From: Auanema rhodensis
Lineage: Eukaryota > Nematoda > Chromadorea > Rhabditida > Rhabditidae
NCBI GenBank assembly: GCA_964057225.1
Contig: OZ059897.1
Span: 17,856,001 to 17,920,000, forward strand
Reading direction: 5' to 3'
Length of the DNA stretch: 64,000 nt
Shown here: positions 39,101 through 50,898 of the stretch, piece after piece
How the letters are laid out: the number at the start of each line of letters is the position of its first letter
Position numbering within the stretch: position 1 is the stretch's first letter
The notes under the pieces: generated by a model
What the model was told of the DNA's origin: nothing
The model's input: only the letters and a program-made list of their open reading frames with translations
Database searches by the model: none
Position numbers and translations under genes: made by a program

Positions 39101-41070
39101 TAATCGTTTGAAAAATGATGCATTAGTGTATGTTGAGTTTCCATGTACACTCAACATTGCTTCCAAAAACATTTTGACAAAAATTTTTTCGAAAAATTTC
39201 AAAATAATTTAGCAAAAAGTAGATGTTTTTAGATTCCATTTTTCAAGGCAAAGACGATGGACAATGTTATTCAACGAAAAAAGTAATTCTTCAGGGTGAA
39301 AATCGAGGATATAAGTGTGAACTTATATCAGTTGATATCTCTGTGCATTTTTAAGCTAGCGCAAATCTGATAACACAGATCGACGCAGCTTAAAAATCCG
39401 CATCGAATGCACTATACTACATTGAGAAACGCTTAATACAAAAATTAGTTATAATCGTTTGAAAAATGATGCATTAGTGTATGTTGAGTTTCCATGTACA
39501 CTCAACATTGCTTCCAAAAACATTTTGACAAAAATTTTTTCGAAAAATTTCAAACTAATTTAGCAAAAAGTAGATGTTTTTAGATTTCATTTTCCAAGGC
39601 GAAGACGATGGACAATGTTATTCAACGAAAAAATTAATTCTTCAGGGTGAAAATCGAGGATATAAGTGTGAACTTATATCAGTTGATATCTTGGTGCATT
39701 TTTAAGCTAGCGCAAATCTGATAACACAGATCGACGCAGCTTAAAAATCCGCATCGAATGCACTATACTACATTGAGAAACGCTTAATACAAAAATTAGT
39801 TATAATCGTTTGAAAAATGATGCATTAGTGTATGTTGAGTTTCCATGTACACTCAACATTGCTTCCAAAAACATTTTGACAAAAATTTTTTCGAAAAATT
39901 TCAAAATAATTTAGCAAAAAGTAGATGTTTTTAGATTCCATTTTTCAAGGCAAAGACGATGGACAATGTTATTCAACGAAAAAATTAATTCTTCAGGGTG
40001 AAAATCGAGGATATAAGTGTGAACTTATGTCAGTTGATATCTCGGTGCATTGTTAAGCTAGCGCAAATCTGATAACACAGATCGACGCAGCTTAAAAATC
40101 CGCATCGAATGCACTATACTACATTGAGAAACGCTTAATACAAAAATTAGTTATAATCGTTTGAAAAATGATGCATTAGTGTATGTTGAGTTTCCATGTA
40201 CACTCAACATTGCTTCCAAAAACATTTTGACAAAAATTTTTTCGAAAAATTTCAAAATAATTTAGCAAAAAGTAGATGTTTTTAGATTCCATTTTTTAAG
40301 GCAAAGACGATGGACAATGTTATTCAACGAAAAAATTAATTCTTCAGGGTGAAAATCGAGGATATAAGTGTGAACTTATATCAGTTGATATCTTGGTGCA
40401 TTTTTAAGCTAGCGCAAATCTGATAACACAGATCGACGCAGCTTAAAAATCCGCATCGAATGCACTATACTACATTGAGAAACGCTTAATACAAAAATTA
40501 GTTATGATCGTTTGAAAAATGATGCATTAGTGTATGTTGAGTTTCCATGTACACTCAACATTGCTTCCAAAAACATTTTGACAAAAATTTTTTCGAAAAA
40601 TTTCAAAATAATTTAGCAAAAAGTAGATGTTTTTAGATTCCATTTTTCAAGGCAAAGACGATGGACAATGTTATTCAACGAAAAAAGTAATTCTTCAGGG
40701 TGAAAATCGAGGATATAAGTGTGAACTTATATCAGTTGATATCTCGGTGCATTTTTAAGCTAGCGCAAATCTGATAACACAGATCGACGCAGCTTAAAAA
40801 TCCGCATCGAATGCACTATACTACATTGAGAAACGCTTAATACAAAAATTAGTTATAATCGTTTGAAAAATGATGCATTAGTGTATGTTGAGTTTCCATG
40901 TACACTCAACATTGCTTCCAAAAACATTTTGACAAAAATTTTTTCGAAAAATTTCAAAATAATTTAGCAAAAAGTAGATGTTTTTAGATTTCATTTTCCA
41001 AGGCGAAGACGATGGACAATGTTATTCACCGAAAAAATTAATTCTTCAGGGTGAAAATCGAGGATATAAG
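36157..41070. repeat. Mixed block of 14 units with partial repeats of a G12/G35-H group
   Basis: Units: 36157 (C108), 36508 (G12, G35), 36859 H, 37210, 37561, 37912, 38263 (alternating T108/CCAAGGCG and C108/TTTTTCAAGG), 38614 (G239), 38965 (A8, with C112), 39316 (T27, C240), 39667 (T26 with A138, a combination unlike H or I), 40018 (G12, G35), 40369 H, 40720 (C310). The pair 36508-37209 recurs at 40018-40719, ten units away. C112 recurs at 41071, T27 with C240 at 44932, and C310 at 42124, so variants reappear at short range but in changed company. Confidence 0.78.
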
Positions 41071-44000
41071 TGTGAACTTATATCAGTTGATATCTCGGTG
41101 CATTTTTAAGCTAGCGCAAATCTGATAACACAGATCGACGCAGCTTAAAAATCCGCATCGAATGCACTATACTACATCGAGCAACGCTTAATACAAAAAT
41201 TAGTTATAATCGTTTGAAAAATGATGCATTAGTGTATGTTGAGTTTCCATGTACACTCAACATTGCTTCCAAAAACATTTTGACAAAAATTTTTTCGAAA
41301 AATTTCAAAATAATTTAGCAAAAAGTAGATGTTTTTAGATTCCATTTTTCAAGGCAAAGACGATGGACAATGTTATTCAACAAAAAAATCAATTCTTCAG
41401 GGTGAAAATCGAGGATATAAGTGTGAACTTGTATCAGTTGATATCTCGGTGCATTTTTAAGCTAGCGCAAATCTGATAACACAGATCGACGCAGCTTAAA
41501 AATCCGCATCGAATGCACTATACTACATTGAGAAACGCTTAATACAAAAATTAGTTATAATCGTTTGAAAAATGATGCATTAGTGTATGTTGAGTTTCCA
41601 TGTACACTCAACATTGCTTCCAAAAACATTTTGACAAAAATTTTTTCGAAAAATTTCAAAATAATTTAGCAAAAAGTAGATGTTTTTAGATTCCATTTTT
41701 CAAGGCAAAGACGATGGACAATGTTATTCAACGAAAAAATTAATTCTTCAGGGTGAAAATCGAGGATATAAGTGTGAACTTATGTCAGTTGATATCTCGG
41801 TGCATTGTTAAGCTAGCGCAAATCTGATAACACAGATCGACGCAGCTTAAAAATCCTCATCGAATGCACTATACTACATTGAGAAACGCTTAATACAAAA
41901 ATTAGTTATGATCGTTTGAAAAATGATGCATTAGTGTATGTTGAGTTTCCATGTACACTCAACATTGCTTCCAAAAACATTTTGACAAAAATTTTTTCGA
42001 AAAATTTCAAAATAATTTAGCAAAAAGTAGATGTTTTTAGATTCCATTTTTCAAGGCAAAGACGATGGACAATGTTATTCAACGAAAAAAGTAATTCTTC
42101 AGGGTGAAAATCGAGGATATAAGTGTGAACTTATATCAGTTGATATCTCGGTGCATTTTTAAGCTAGCGCAAATCTGATAACACAGATCGACGCAGCTTA
42201 AAAATCCGCATCGAATGCACTATACTACATTGAGAAACGCTTAATACAAAAATTAGTTATAATCGTTTGAAAAATGATGCATTAGTGTATGTTGAGTTTC
42301 CATGTACACTCAACATTGCTTCCAAAAACATTTTGACAAAAATTTTTTCGAAAAATTTCAAAATAATTTAGCAAAAAGTAGATGTTTTTAGATTTCATTT
42401 TCCAAGGCGAAGACGATGGACAATGTTATTCACCGAAAAAATTAATTCTTCAGGGTGAAAATCGAGGATATAAGTGTGAACTTATATCAGTTGATATCTC
42501 GGTGCATTTTTAAGCTAGCGCAAATCTGATAACACAGATCGACGCAGCTTAAAAATCCGCATCGAATGCACTATACTACATCGAGAAACGCTTAATACAA
42601 AAATTAGTTATAATCGTTTGAAAAATGATGCATTAGTGTATGTTGAGTTTCCATGTACACTCAACATTGCTTCCAAAAACATTTTGACAAAAATTTTTTC
42701 GAAAAATTTCAAAATAATTTAGCAAAAAGTAGATGTTTTTAGATTTCATTTTTCAAGGCAAAGACGATGGACAATGTTATTCAACGAAAAAATTAATTCT
42801 TCAGGGTGAAAATCGAGGATATAAGTGTGAACTTATATCAGTTGATATCTCGGTGCATTTTTAAGCTAGCGCAAATCTGATAACACAGATCGACGCAGCT
42901 TAAAAATCCGCATCGAATGCACTATACTACATTGAGAAACGCTTAATACAAAAATTAGTTATAATCGTTTGAAAAATGATGCATTAGTGTATGTTGAGTT
43001 TCCATGTACACTCAACATTGCTTCCAAAAACATTTTGACAAAAATTTTTTCGAAAAATTTCAAAATAATTTAGCAAAAAGTAGATGTTTTTAGATTTCAT
43101 TTTCCAAGGCGAAGACGATGGACAATGTTATTCAACGAAAAAATTAATTCTTCAGGGTGAAAATCGAGGATATAAGTGTGAACTTATATCAGTTGATATC
43201 TCGGTGCATTTTTAAGCTAGCGCAAATCTGATAACACAGATCGACGCAGCTTAAAAATCCGCATCGAATGCACTATACTACATTGAGAAACGCTTAATAC
43301 AAAAATTAGTTATAATCGTTTGAAAAATGATGCATTAGTGTATGTTGAGTTTCCATGTACACTCAACATTGCTTCCAAAAACATTTTGACAAAAATTTTT
43401 TCGAAAAATTTCAAACTAATTTAGCAAAAAGTAGATGTTTTTAGATTTCATTTTCCAAGGCGAAGACGATGGACAATGTTATTCAACGAAAAAATTAATT
43501 CTTCAGGGTGAAAATCGAGGATATAAGTGTGAACTTATATCAGTTGATATCTCGGTGCATTTTTAAGCTAGCGCAAATCTGATAACACAGATCGACGCAG
43601 CTTAAAAATCCGCATCGAATGCACTATACTACATCGAGAAACGCTTAATACAAAAATTAGTTATAATCGTTTGAAAAATGATGCATTAGTGTATGTTGAG
43701 TTTCCATGTACACTCAACATTGCTTCCAAAAACATTTTGACAAAAATTTTTTCGAAAAATTTCAAAATAATTTAGCAAAAAGTAGATGTTTTTAGATTCC
43801 ATTTTTCAAGGCAAAGACGATGGACAATGTTATTCAACGAAAAAATTAATTCTTCAGGGTGAAAATCGAGGATATAAGTGTGAACTTATATCAGTTGATA
43901 TCTTGGTGCATTTTTAAGCGAGCGCAAATCTGATAACACAGATCGACGCAGCTTAAAAATCCGCATCGAATGCACTATACTACATTGAGAAACGCTTAAT

Positions 44001-46335
44001 ACAAAAATTAGTTATGATCGTTTGAAAAATGATGCATTAGTGTATGTTGAGTTTCCATGTACACTCAACATTGCTTCCAAAAACATTTTGACAAAAATTT
44101 TTTCGAAAAATTTCAAAATAATTTAGCAAAAAGTAGATGTTTTTAGATTCCATTTTTCAAGGCAAAGACGATGGACAATGTTATTCAACGAAAAAATTAA
44201 TTCTTCAGGGTGAAAATCGAGGATATAAGTGTGAACTTATATCAGTTGATATCTCGGTGCATTTTTAAGCTAGCGCAAATCTGATAACACAGATCGACGC
44301 AGCTTAAAAATCCGCATCGAATGCACTATACTACATCGAGAAACGCTTAATACAAAAATTAGTTATAATCGTTTGAAAAATGATGCATTAGTGTATGTTG
44401 AGTTTCCATGTACACTCAACATTGCTTCCAAAAACATTTTGACAAAAATTTTTTCGAAAAATTTCAAAATAATTTAGCAAAAAGTAGATGTTTTTAGATT
44501 CCATTTTTCAAGGCAAAGACGATGGACAATGTTATTCAACGAAAAAATTAATTCTTCAGGGTGAAAATCGAGGATATAAGTGTGAACTTATATCAGTTGA
44601 TATCTTGGTGCATTTTTAAGCGAGCGCAAATCTGATAACACAGATCGACGCAGCTTAAAAATCCGCATCGAATGCACTATACTACATTGAGAAACGCTTA
44701 ATACAAAAATTAGTTATGATCGTTTGAAAAATGATGCATTAGTGTATGTTGAGTTTCCATGTACACTCAACATTGCTTCCAAAAACATTTTGACAAAAAT
44801 TTTTTCGAAAAATTTCAAAATAATTTAGCAAAAAGTAGATGTTTTTAGATTCCATTTTTCAAGGCAAAGACGATGGACAATGTTATTCAACGAAAAAAGT
44901 AATTCTTCGGGGTGAAAATCGAGGATATAAGTGTGAACTTATATCAGTTGATATCTCTGTGCATTTTTAAGCTAGCGCAAATCTGATAACACAGATCGAC
45001 GCAGCTTAAAAATCCGCATCGAATGCACTATACTACATTGAGAAACGCTTAATACAAAAATTAGTTATAATCGTTTGAAAAATGATGCATTAGTGTATGT
45101 TGAGTTTCCATGTACACTCAACATTGCTTCCAAAAACATTTTGACAAAAATTTTTTCGAAAAATTTCAAACTAATTTAGCAAAAAGTAGATGTTTTTAGA
45201 TTTCATTTTCCAAGGCGAAGACGATGGACAATGTTATTCAACGAAAAAATTAATTCTTCAGGGTGAAAATCGAGGATATAAGTGTGAACTTATATCAGTT
45301 GATATCTCGGTGCATTTTTAAGCTAGCGCAAATCTGATAACACAGATCGACGCAGCTTAAAAATCCGCATCGAATGCACTATACTACATTGAGAAACGCT
45401 TAATACAAAAATTAGTTATAATCGTTTGAAAAATGATGCATTAGTGTATGTTGAGTTTCCATGTACACTCAACATTGCTTCCAAAAACATTTTGACAAAA
45501 ATTTTTTCGAAAAATTTCAAAATAATTTAGCAAAAAGTAGATGTTTTTAGATTTCATTTTCCAAGGCGAAGACGATGGACAATGTTATTCAACGAAAAAA
45601 TTAATTCTTCAGGGTGAAAATCGAGGATATAAGTGTGAACTTATATCAGTTGATATCTCGGTGCATTTTTAAGCTAGCGCAAATCTGATAACACAGATCG
45701 ACGCAGCTTAAAAATCCGCATCGAATGCACTATACTACATCGAGAAACGCTTAATACAAAAATTAGTTATAATCGTTTGAAAAATGATGCATTAGTGTAT
45801 GTTGAGTTTCCATGTACACTCAACATTGCTTCCAAAAACATTTTGACAAAAATTTTTTCGAAAAATTTCAAAATAATTTAGCAAAAAGTAGATGTTTTTA
45901 GATTCCATTTTTCAAGGCAAAGACGATGGACAATGTTATTCAACGAAAAAATTAATTCTTCAGGGTGAAAATCGAGGATATAAGTGTGAACTTATATCAG
46001 TTGATTACTCGGTGCATTTTTAAGCTAGCGCAAATCTGATAACACAGATCGACGCAGCTTAAAAATCCGCATCGAATGCACTATACTACATTGAGAAACG
46101 CTTAATACAAAAATTAGTTATGATCGTTTGAAAAATGATGCATTAGTGTATGTTGAGTTTCCATGTACACTCAACATTGCTTCCAAAAACATTTTGACAA
46201 AAATTTTTTCGAAAAATTTCAAAATAATTTAGCAAAAAGTAGATGTTTTTAGATTCCATTTTTCAAGGCAAAGACGATGGACAATGTTATTCAACGAAAA
46301 AAGTAATTCTTCAGGGTGAAAATCGAGGATATAAG
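41071..46335. repeat. Mixed block of 15 units with first A312/C320-to-G10 pair
   Basis: Units: 41071 (C112, A312, C320), 41422 (G10), 41773 (G12, G35, T85, G138), 42124 (C310), 42475, 42826, 43177 (C240), 43528 (C108), 43879 (T26, G42), 44230 (C108), 44581 (T26, G42; private G at 44909), 44932 (T27, C240), 45283, 45634, 45985. The last unit has an adjacent double change, GATATC to GATTAC at 46006-46007 (A22T and T23A), which destroys the otherwise regular EcoRV-type site. The A312/C320 unit followed by a G10 unit is the first of eight such pairs in the window. Confidence 0.78.
43528..44931. repeat. Local tandem duplication of a 702-bp dimer (C108 unit plus T26/G42 unit)
   Basis: 43528-44229 and 44230-44931 have the same two-unit composition: a C108 unit and then a T26, G138 unit with the private T42-to-G change (AAGCGAGCG). 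G42 appears nowhere else that I saw. The copies differ at the end of the second unit, T319 in the first against G319 and G329 in the second. G42 removes the GCTAGC site and one pair of the m32-82 hairpin. Confidence 0.88.
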
Positions 46336-49300
46336 TGTGAACTTATATCAGTTGATATCTCGGTGCATTTTTAAGCTAGCGCAAATCTGATAACACAGAT
46401 CGACGCAGCTTAAAAATCCACATCGAATGCACTATACTACATTGAGAAACGCTTAATACAAAAATTAGTTATAATCGTTTGAAAAATGATGCATTAGTGT
46501 ATGTTGAGTTTCCATGTACACTCAACATTGCTTCCAAAAACATTTTGACAAAAATTTTTTCGAAAAATTTCAAAATAATTTAGCAAAAAGTAGATGTTTT
46601 TAGATTCCATTTTCCAAGGCGAAGACGATGGACAATGTTATTCAACGAAAAAATTAATTCTTCAGGGTGAAAATCGAGGATATAAGTGTGAACTTATATC
46701 AGTTGATATCTCGGTGCATTTTTAAGCTAGCGCAAATCTGATAACACAGATCGACGCAGCTTAAAAATCCGCATCGAATGCACTATACTACATTGAGAAA
46801 CGCTTAATACAAAAATTAGTTATAATCGTTTGAAAAATGATGCATTAGTGTATGTTGAGTTTCCATGTACACTCAACATTGCTTCCAAAAACATTTTGAC
46901 AAAAATTTTTTCGAAAAATTTCAAAATAATTTAGCAAAAAGTAGATGTTTTTAGATTCCATTTTTTAAGGCAAAGACGATGGACAATGTTATTCAACGAA
47001 AAAAGTAATTCTTCAGGGTGAAAATCGAGGATATAAGTGTGAACTTATATCAGTTGATATCTCGGTGCATTTTTAAGCTAGCGCAAATCTGATCACACAG
47101 ATCGACGCAGCTTAAAAATCCGCATCGAATGCACTATACTACATTGAGAAACGCTTAATACAAAAATTAGTTATAATCGTTTGAAAAATGATGCATTAGT
47201 GTATGTTGAGTTTCCATGTACACTCAACATTGCTTCCAAAAACATTTTGACAAAAATTTTTTCGAAAAATTTCAAAATAATTTAGCAAAAAGTAGATGTT
47301 TTTAGATTCCATTTTTTAAGGCAAAGACGATGGACAATGTTATTCAACGAAAAAAGTAATTCTTCAGGGTGAAAATCGAGGATATAAGTGTGAACTTATA
47401 TCAGTTGATATCTCGGTGCATTTTAAAGCTAGCGCAAATCTGATAACACAGATCGACGCAGCTTAAAAATCCGCATCGAATGCACTATACTACATTGAGA
47501 AACGCTTAATACAAAAATTAGTTATGATCGTTTGAAAAATGATGCATTAGTGTATGTTGAGTTTCCATGTACACTCAACATTGCTTCCAAAAACATTTTG
47601 ACAAAAATTTTTTCGAAAAATTTCAAAATAATTTAGCAAAAAGTAGATGTTTTTAGATTCCATTTTTTAAGGCAAAGACGATGGACAATGTTATTCAACG
47701 AAAAAAGTAATTCTTCAGGGTGAAAATCGAGGATATAAGTGTGAACTTATATCAGTTGATATCTCGGTGCATTTTTAAGCTAGCGCAAATCTGATAACAC
47801 AGATCGACGCAGCTTAAAAATCCGCATCGAATGCACTATATTACATTGAGAAACGCTTAATACAAAAATTAGTTATAATCGTTTGAAAAATGATGCATTA
47901 GTGTATGTTGAGTTTCCATGTACACTCAACATTGCTTCCAAAAACATTTTGACAAAAATTTTTTCGAAAAATTTCAAAATAATTTAGCAAAAAGTAGATG
48001 TTTTTAGATTCCATTTTTTAAGGCAAAGACGATGGACAATGTTATTCAACGAAAAAAGTAATTCTTCAGGGTGAAAATCGAGGATATAAGTGTGAACTTA
48101 TATCAGTTGATATCTCGGTGCATTTTAAAGCTAGCGCAAATCTGATAACACAGATCGACGCAGCTTAAAAATCCGCATCGAATGCACTATACTACATTGA
48201 GAAACGCTTAATACAAAAATTAGTTATGATCGTTTGAAAAATGATGCATTAGTGTATGTTGAGTTTCCATGTACACTCAACATTGCTTCCAAAAACATTT
48301 TGACAAAAATTTTTTCGAAAAATTTCAAAATAATTTAGCAAAAAGTAGATGTTTTTAGATTCCATTTTTTAAGGCAAAGACGATGGACAATGTTATTCAA
48401 CGAAAAAAGTAATTCTTCAGGGTGAAAATCGAGGATATAAGTGTGAACTTATATCAGTTGATATCTCGGTGCATTTTTAAGCTAGCGCAAATCTGATAAC
48501 ACAGATCGACGCAGCTTAAAAATCCGCATCGAATGCACTATATTACATTGAGAAACGCTTAATACAAAAATTAGTTATAATCGTTTGAAAAATGATGCAT
48601 TAGTGTATGTTGAGTTTCCATGTACACTCAACATTGCTTCCAAAAACATTTTGACAAAAATTTTTTCGAAAAATTTCAAAATAATTTAGCAAAAAGTAGA
48701 TGTTTTTAGATTCCATTTTTTAAGGCAAAGACGATGGACAATGTTATTCAACGAAAAAAGTAATTCTTCAGGGTGAAAATCGAGGATATAAGTGTGAACT
48801 TATATCAGTTGATATCTCGGTGCATTTTTAAGCTAGCGCAAATCTGATAACACAGATCGACGCAGCTTAAAAATCCGCATCGAATGCACTATACTACATT
48901 GAGAAACGCTTAATACAAAAATTAGTTATAATCGTTTGAAAAATGATGCATTAGTGTATGTTGAGTTTCCATGTACACTCAACATTGCTTCCAAAAACAT
49001 TTTGACAAAAATTTTTTCGAAAAATTTCAAAATAATTTAGCAAAAAGTAGATGTTTTTAGATTCCATTTTTTAAGGCAAAGACGATGGACAATGTTATTC
49101 AACGAAAAAAGTAATTCTTCAGGGTGAAAATCGAGGATATAAGTGTGAACTTATATCAGTTGATATCTCGGTGCATTTTTAAGCTAGCGCAAATCTGATA
49201 ACACAGATCGACGCAGCTTAAAAATCCACATCGAATGCACTATACTACATTGAGAAACGCTTAATACAAAAATTAGTTATAATCGTTTGAAAAATGATGC

Positions 49301-50898
49301 ATTAGTGTATGTTGAGTTTCCATGTACACTCAACATTGCTTCCAAAAACATTTTGACAAAAATTTTTTCGAAAAATTTCAAAATAATTTAGCAAAAAGTA
49401 GATGTTTTTAGATTCCATTTTCCAAGGCGAAGACGATGGACAATGTTATTCAACGAAAAAATTAATTCTTCAGGGTGAAAATCGAGGATATAAGTGTGAA
49501 CTTATATCAGTTGATATCTCGGTGCATTTTTAAGCTAGCGCAAATCTGATAACACAGATCGACGCAGCTTAAAAATCCGCATCGAATGCACTATACTACA
49601 TCGAGAAACGCTTAATACAAAAATTAGTTATAATCGTTTGAAAAATGATGCATTAGTGTATGTTGAGTTTCCATGTACACTCAACATTGCTTCCAAAAAC
49701 ATTTTGACAAAAATTTTTTCGAAAAATTTCAAAATAATTTAGCAAAAAGTAGATGTTTTTAGATTCCATTTTTCAAGGCAGAGACGATGGACAATGTTAT
49801 TCAACGAAAAAATTAATTCTTCAGGGTGAAAATCGAGGATATAAGTGTGAACTTATATCAGTTGATATCTCGGTGCATTTTTAAGCTAGCGCAAATCTGA
49901 TCACACAGATCGACGCAGCTTAAAAATCCGCATCGAATGCACTACACTACATCGAGAAACGCTTAATACAAAAATTAGTTATAATCGTTTGAAAAATGAT
50001 GCATTAGTGTATGTTGAGTTTCCATGTACACTCAACATTGCTTCCAAAAACATTTTGACAAAAATTTTTTCGAAAAATTTCAAAATAATTTAGCAAAAAG
50101 TAGATGTTTTTAGATTCCAATTTTTAAGGCAAAGACGATGGACAATGTTATTCAACGAAAAAATTAATTCTTCAGGGTGAAAATCGAGGATATAAGTGTG
50201 AACTTATATCAGTTGATATCTCGGTGCATTTTTAAGCTAGCGCAAATCTGATAACACAGATCGACGCAGCTTAAAAATCCGCATCGAATGCACTATACTA
50301 CATTGAGAAACGCTTAATACAAAAATTAGTTATAATCGTTTGAAAAATGATGCATTAGTGTATGTTGAGTTTCCATGTACACTCAACATTGCTTCCAAAA
50401 ACATTTTGACAAAAATTTTTTCGAAAAATTTCAAAATAATTTAGCAAAAAGTAGATGTTTTTAGATTCCATTTTTTAAGGCAAAGGCGATGGACAATGTT
50501 ATTCAACGAAAAAATTAATTCTTCAGGGTGAAAATCGAGGATATAAGTGTGAACTTATATCAGTTGATATCTTGGTGCATTTTTAAGCTAGCGCAAATCT
50601 GATAACACAGATCGACGCAGCTTAAAAATCCGCATCGAATGCACTATACTACATTGAGAAACGCTTAATACAAAAATTAGTTTTAATCGTTTGAAAAATG
50701 ATGCATTAGTGTATGTTGAGTTTCCATGTACACTCAACATTGCTTCCAAAAACATTTTGACAAAAATTTTTTCGAAAAATTTCAAAATAATTTAGCAAAA
50801 AGTAGATGTTTTTAGATTCCATTTTCCAAGGCGAAGACGATGGACAATGTTATTCAACGAAAAAAGTAATTCTTCAGGGTGAAAATCGAGGATATAAG
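46336..50898. repeat. Block of 13 units, mainly type A relatives, between two A85 units
   Basis: Units: 46336 (A85, CCAAGGCG with G302), 46687 A, 47038 (C57), 47389 (A37, G138), 47740 (T102), 48091 (A37, G138), 48442 (T102), 48793 A, 49144 (A85, as 46336), 49495 (C108, private G287), 49846 (C57, C100, C108), 50197 (T319, G290), 50548 (T26, T136, CCAAGGCG). A85 and C57 units appear in the same relative order twice, eight units apart (46336/47038 and 49144/49846), suggesting an eight-unit duplication that later diverged. The unit at 50548 mixes a type H/I left end with a CCAAGGCG right end. Confidence 0.78.
47389..48792. repeat. Local tandem duplication of a 702-bp dimer (A37 unit plus T102 unit)
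   Basis: 47389-48090 and 48091-48792 appear identical by eye. Each has a unit with CATTTTAAAG (T37 to A) and G138, followed by a unit with TATTACATTG (C102 to T). A37 is restricted to these two units; T102 appears once more, at 58972. The duplication step is two units, as for 43528-44931. Confidence 0.9.

Noticed and set aside
50588-50785. 65-codon minus-strand reading frame
   Set aside because: It is ordinary satellite sequence. It opens with TTG rather than ATG and exists only because A-to-T at 50683 (m136) removes a TAA stop that other units keep in this frame. There is no codon bias, domain or conservation to support a gene.
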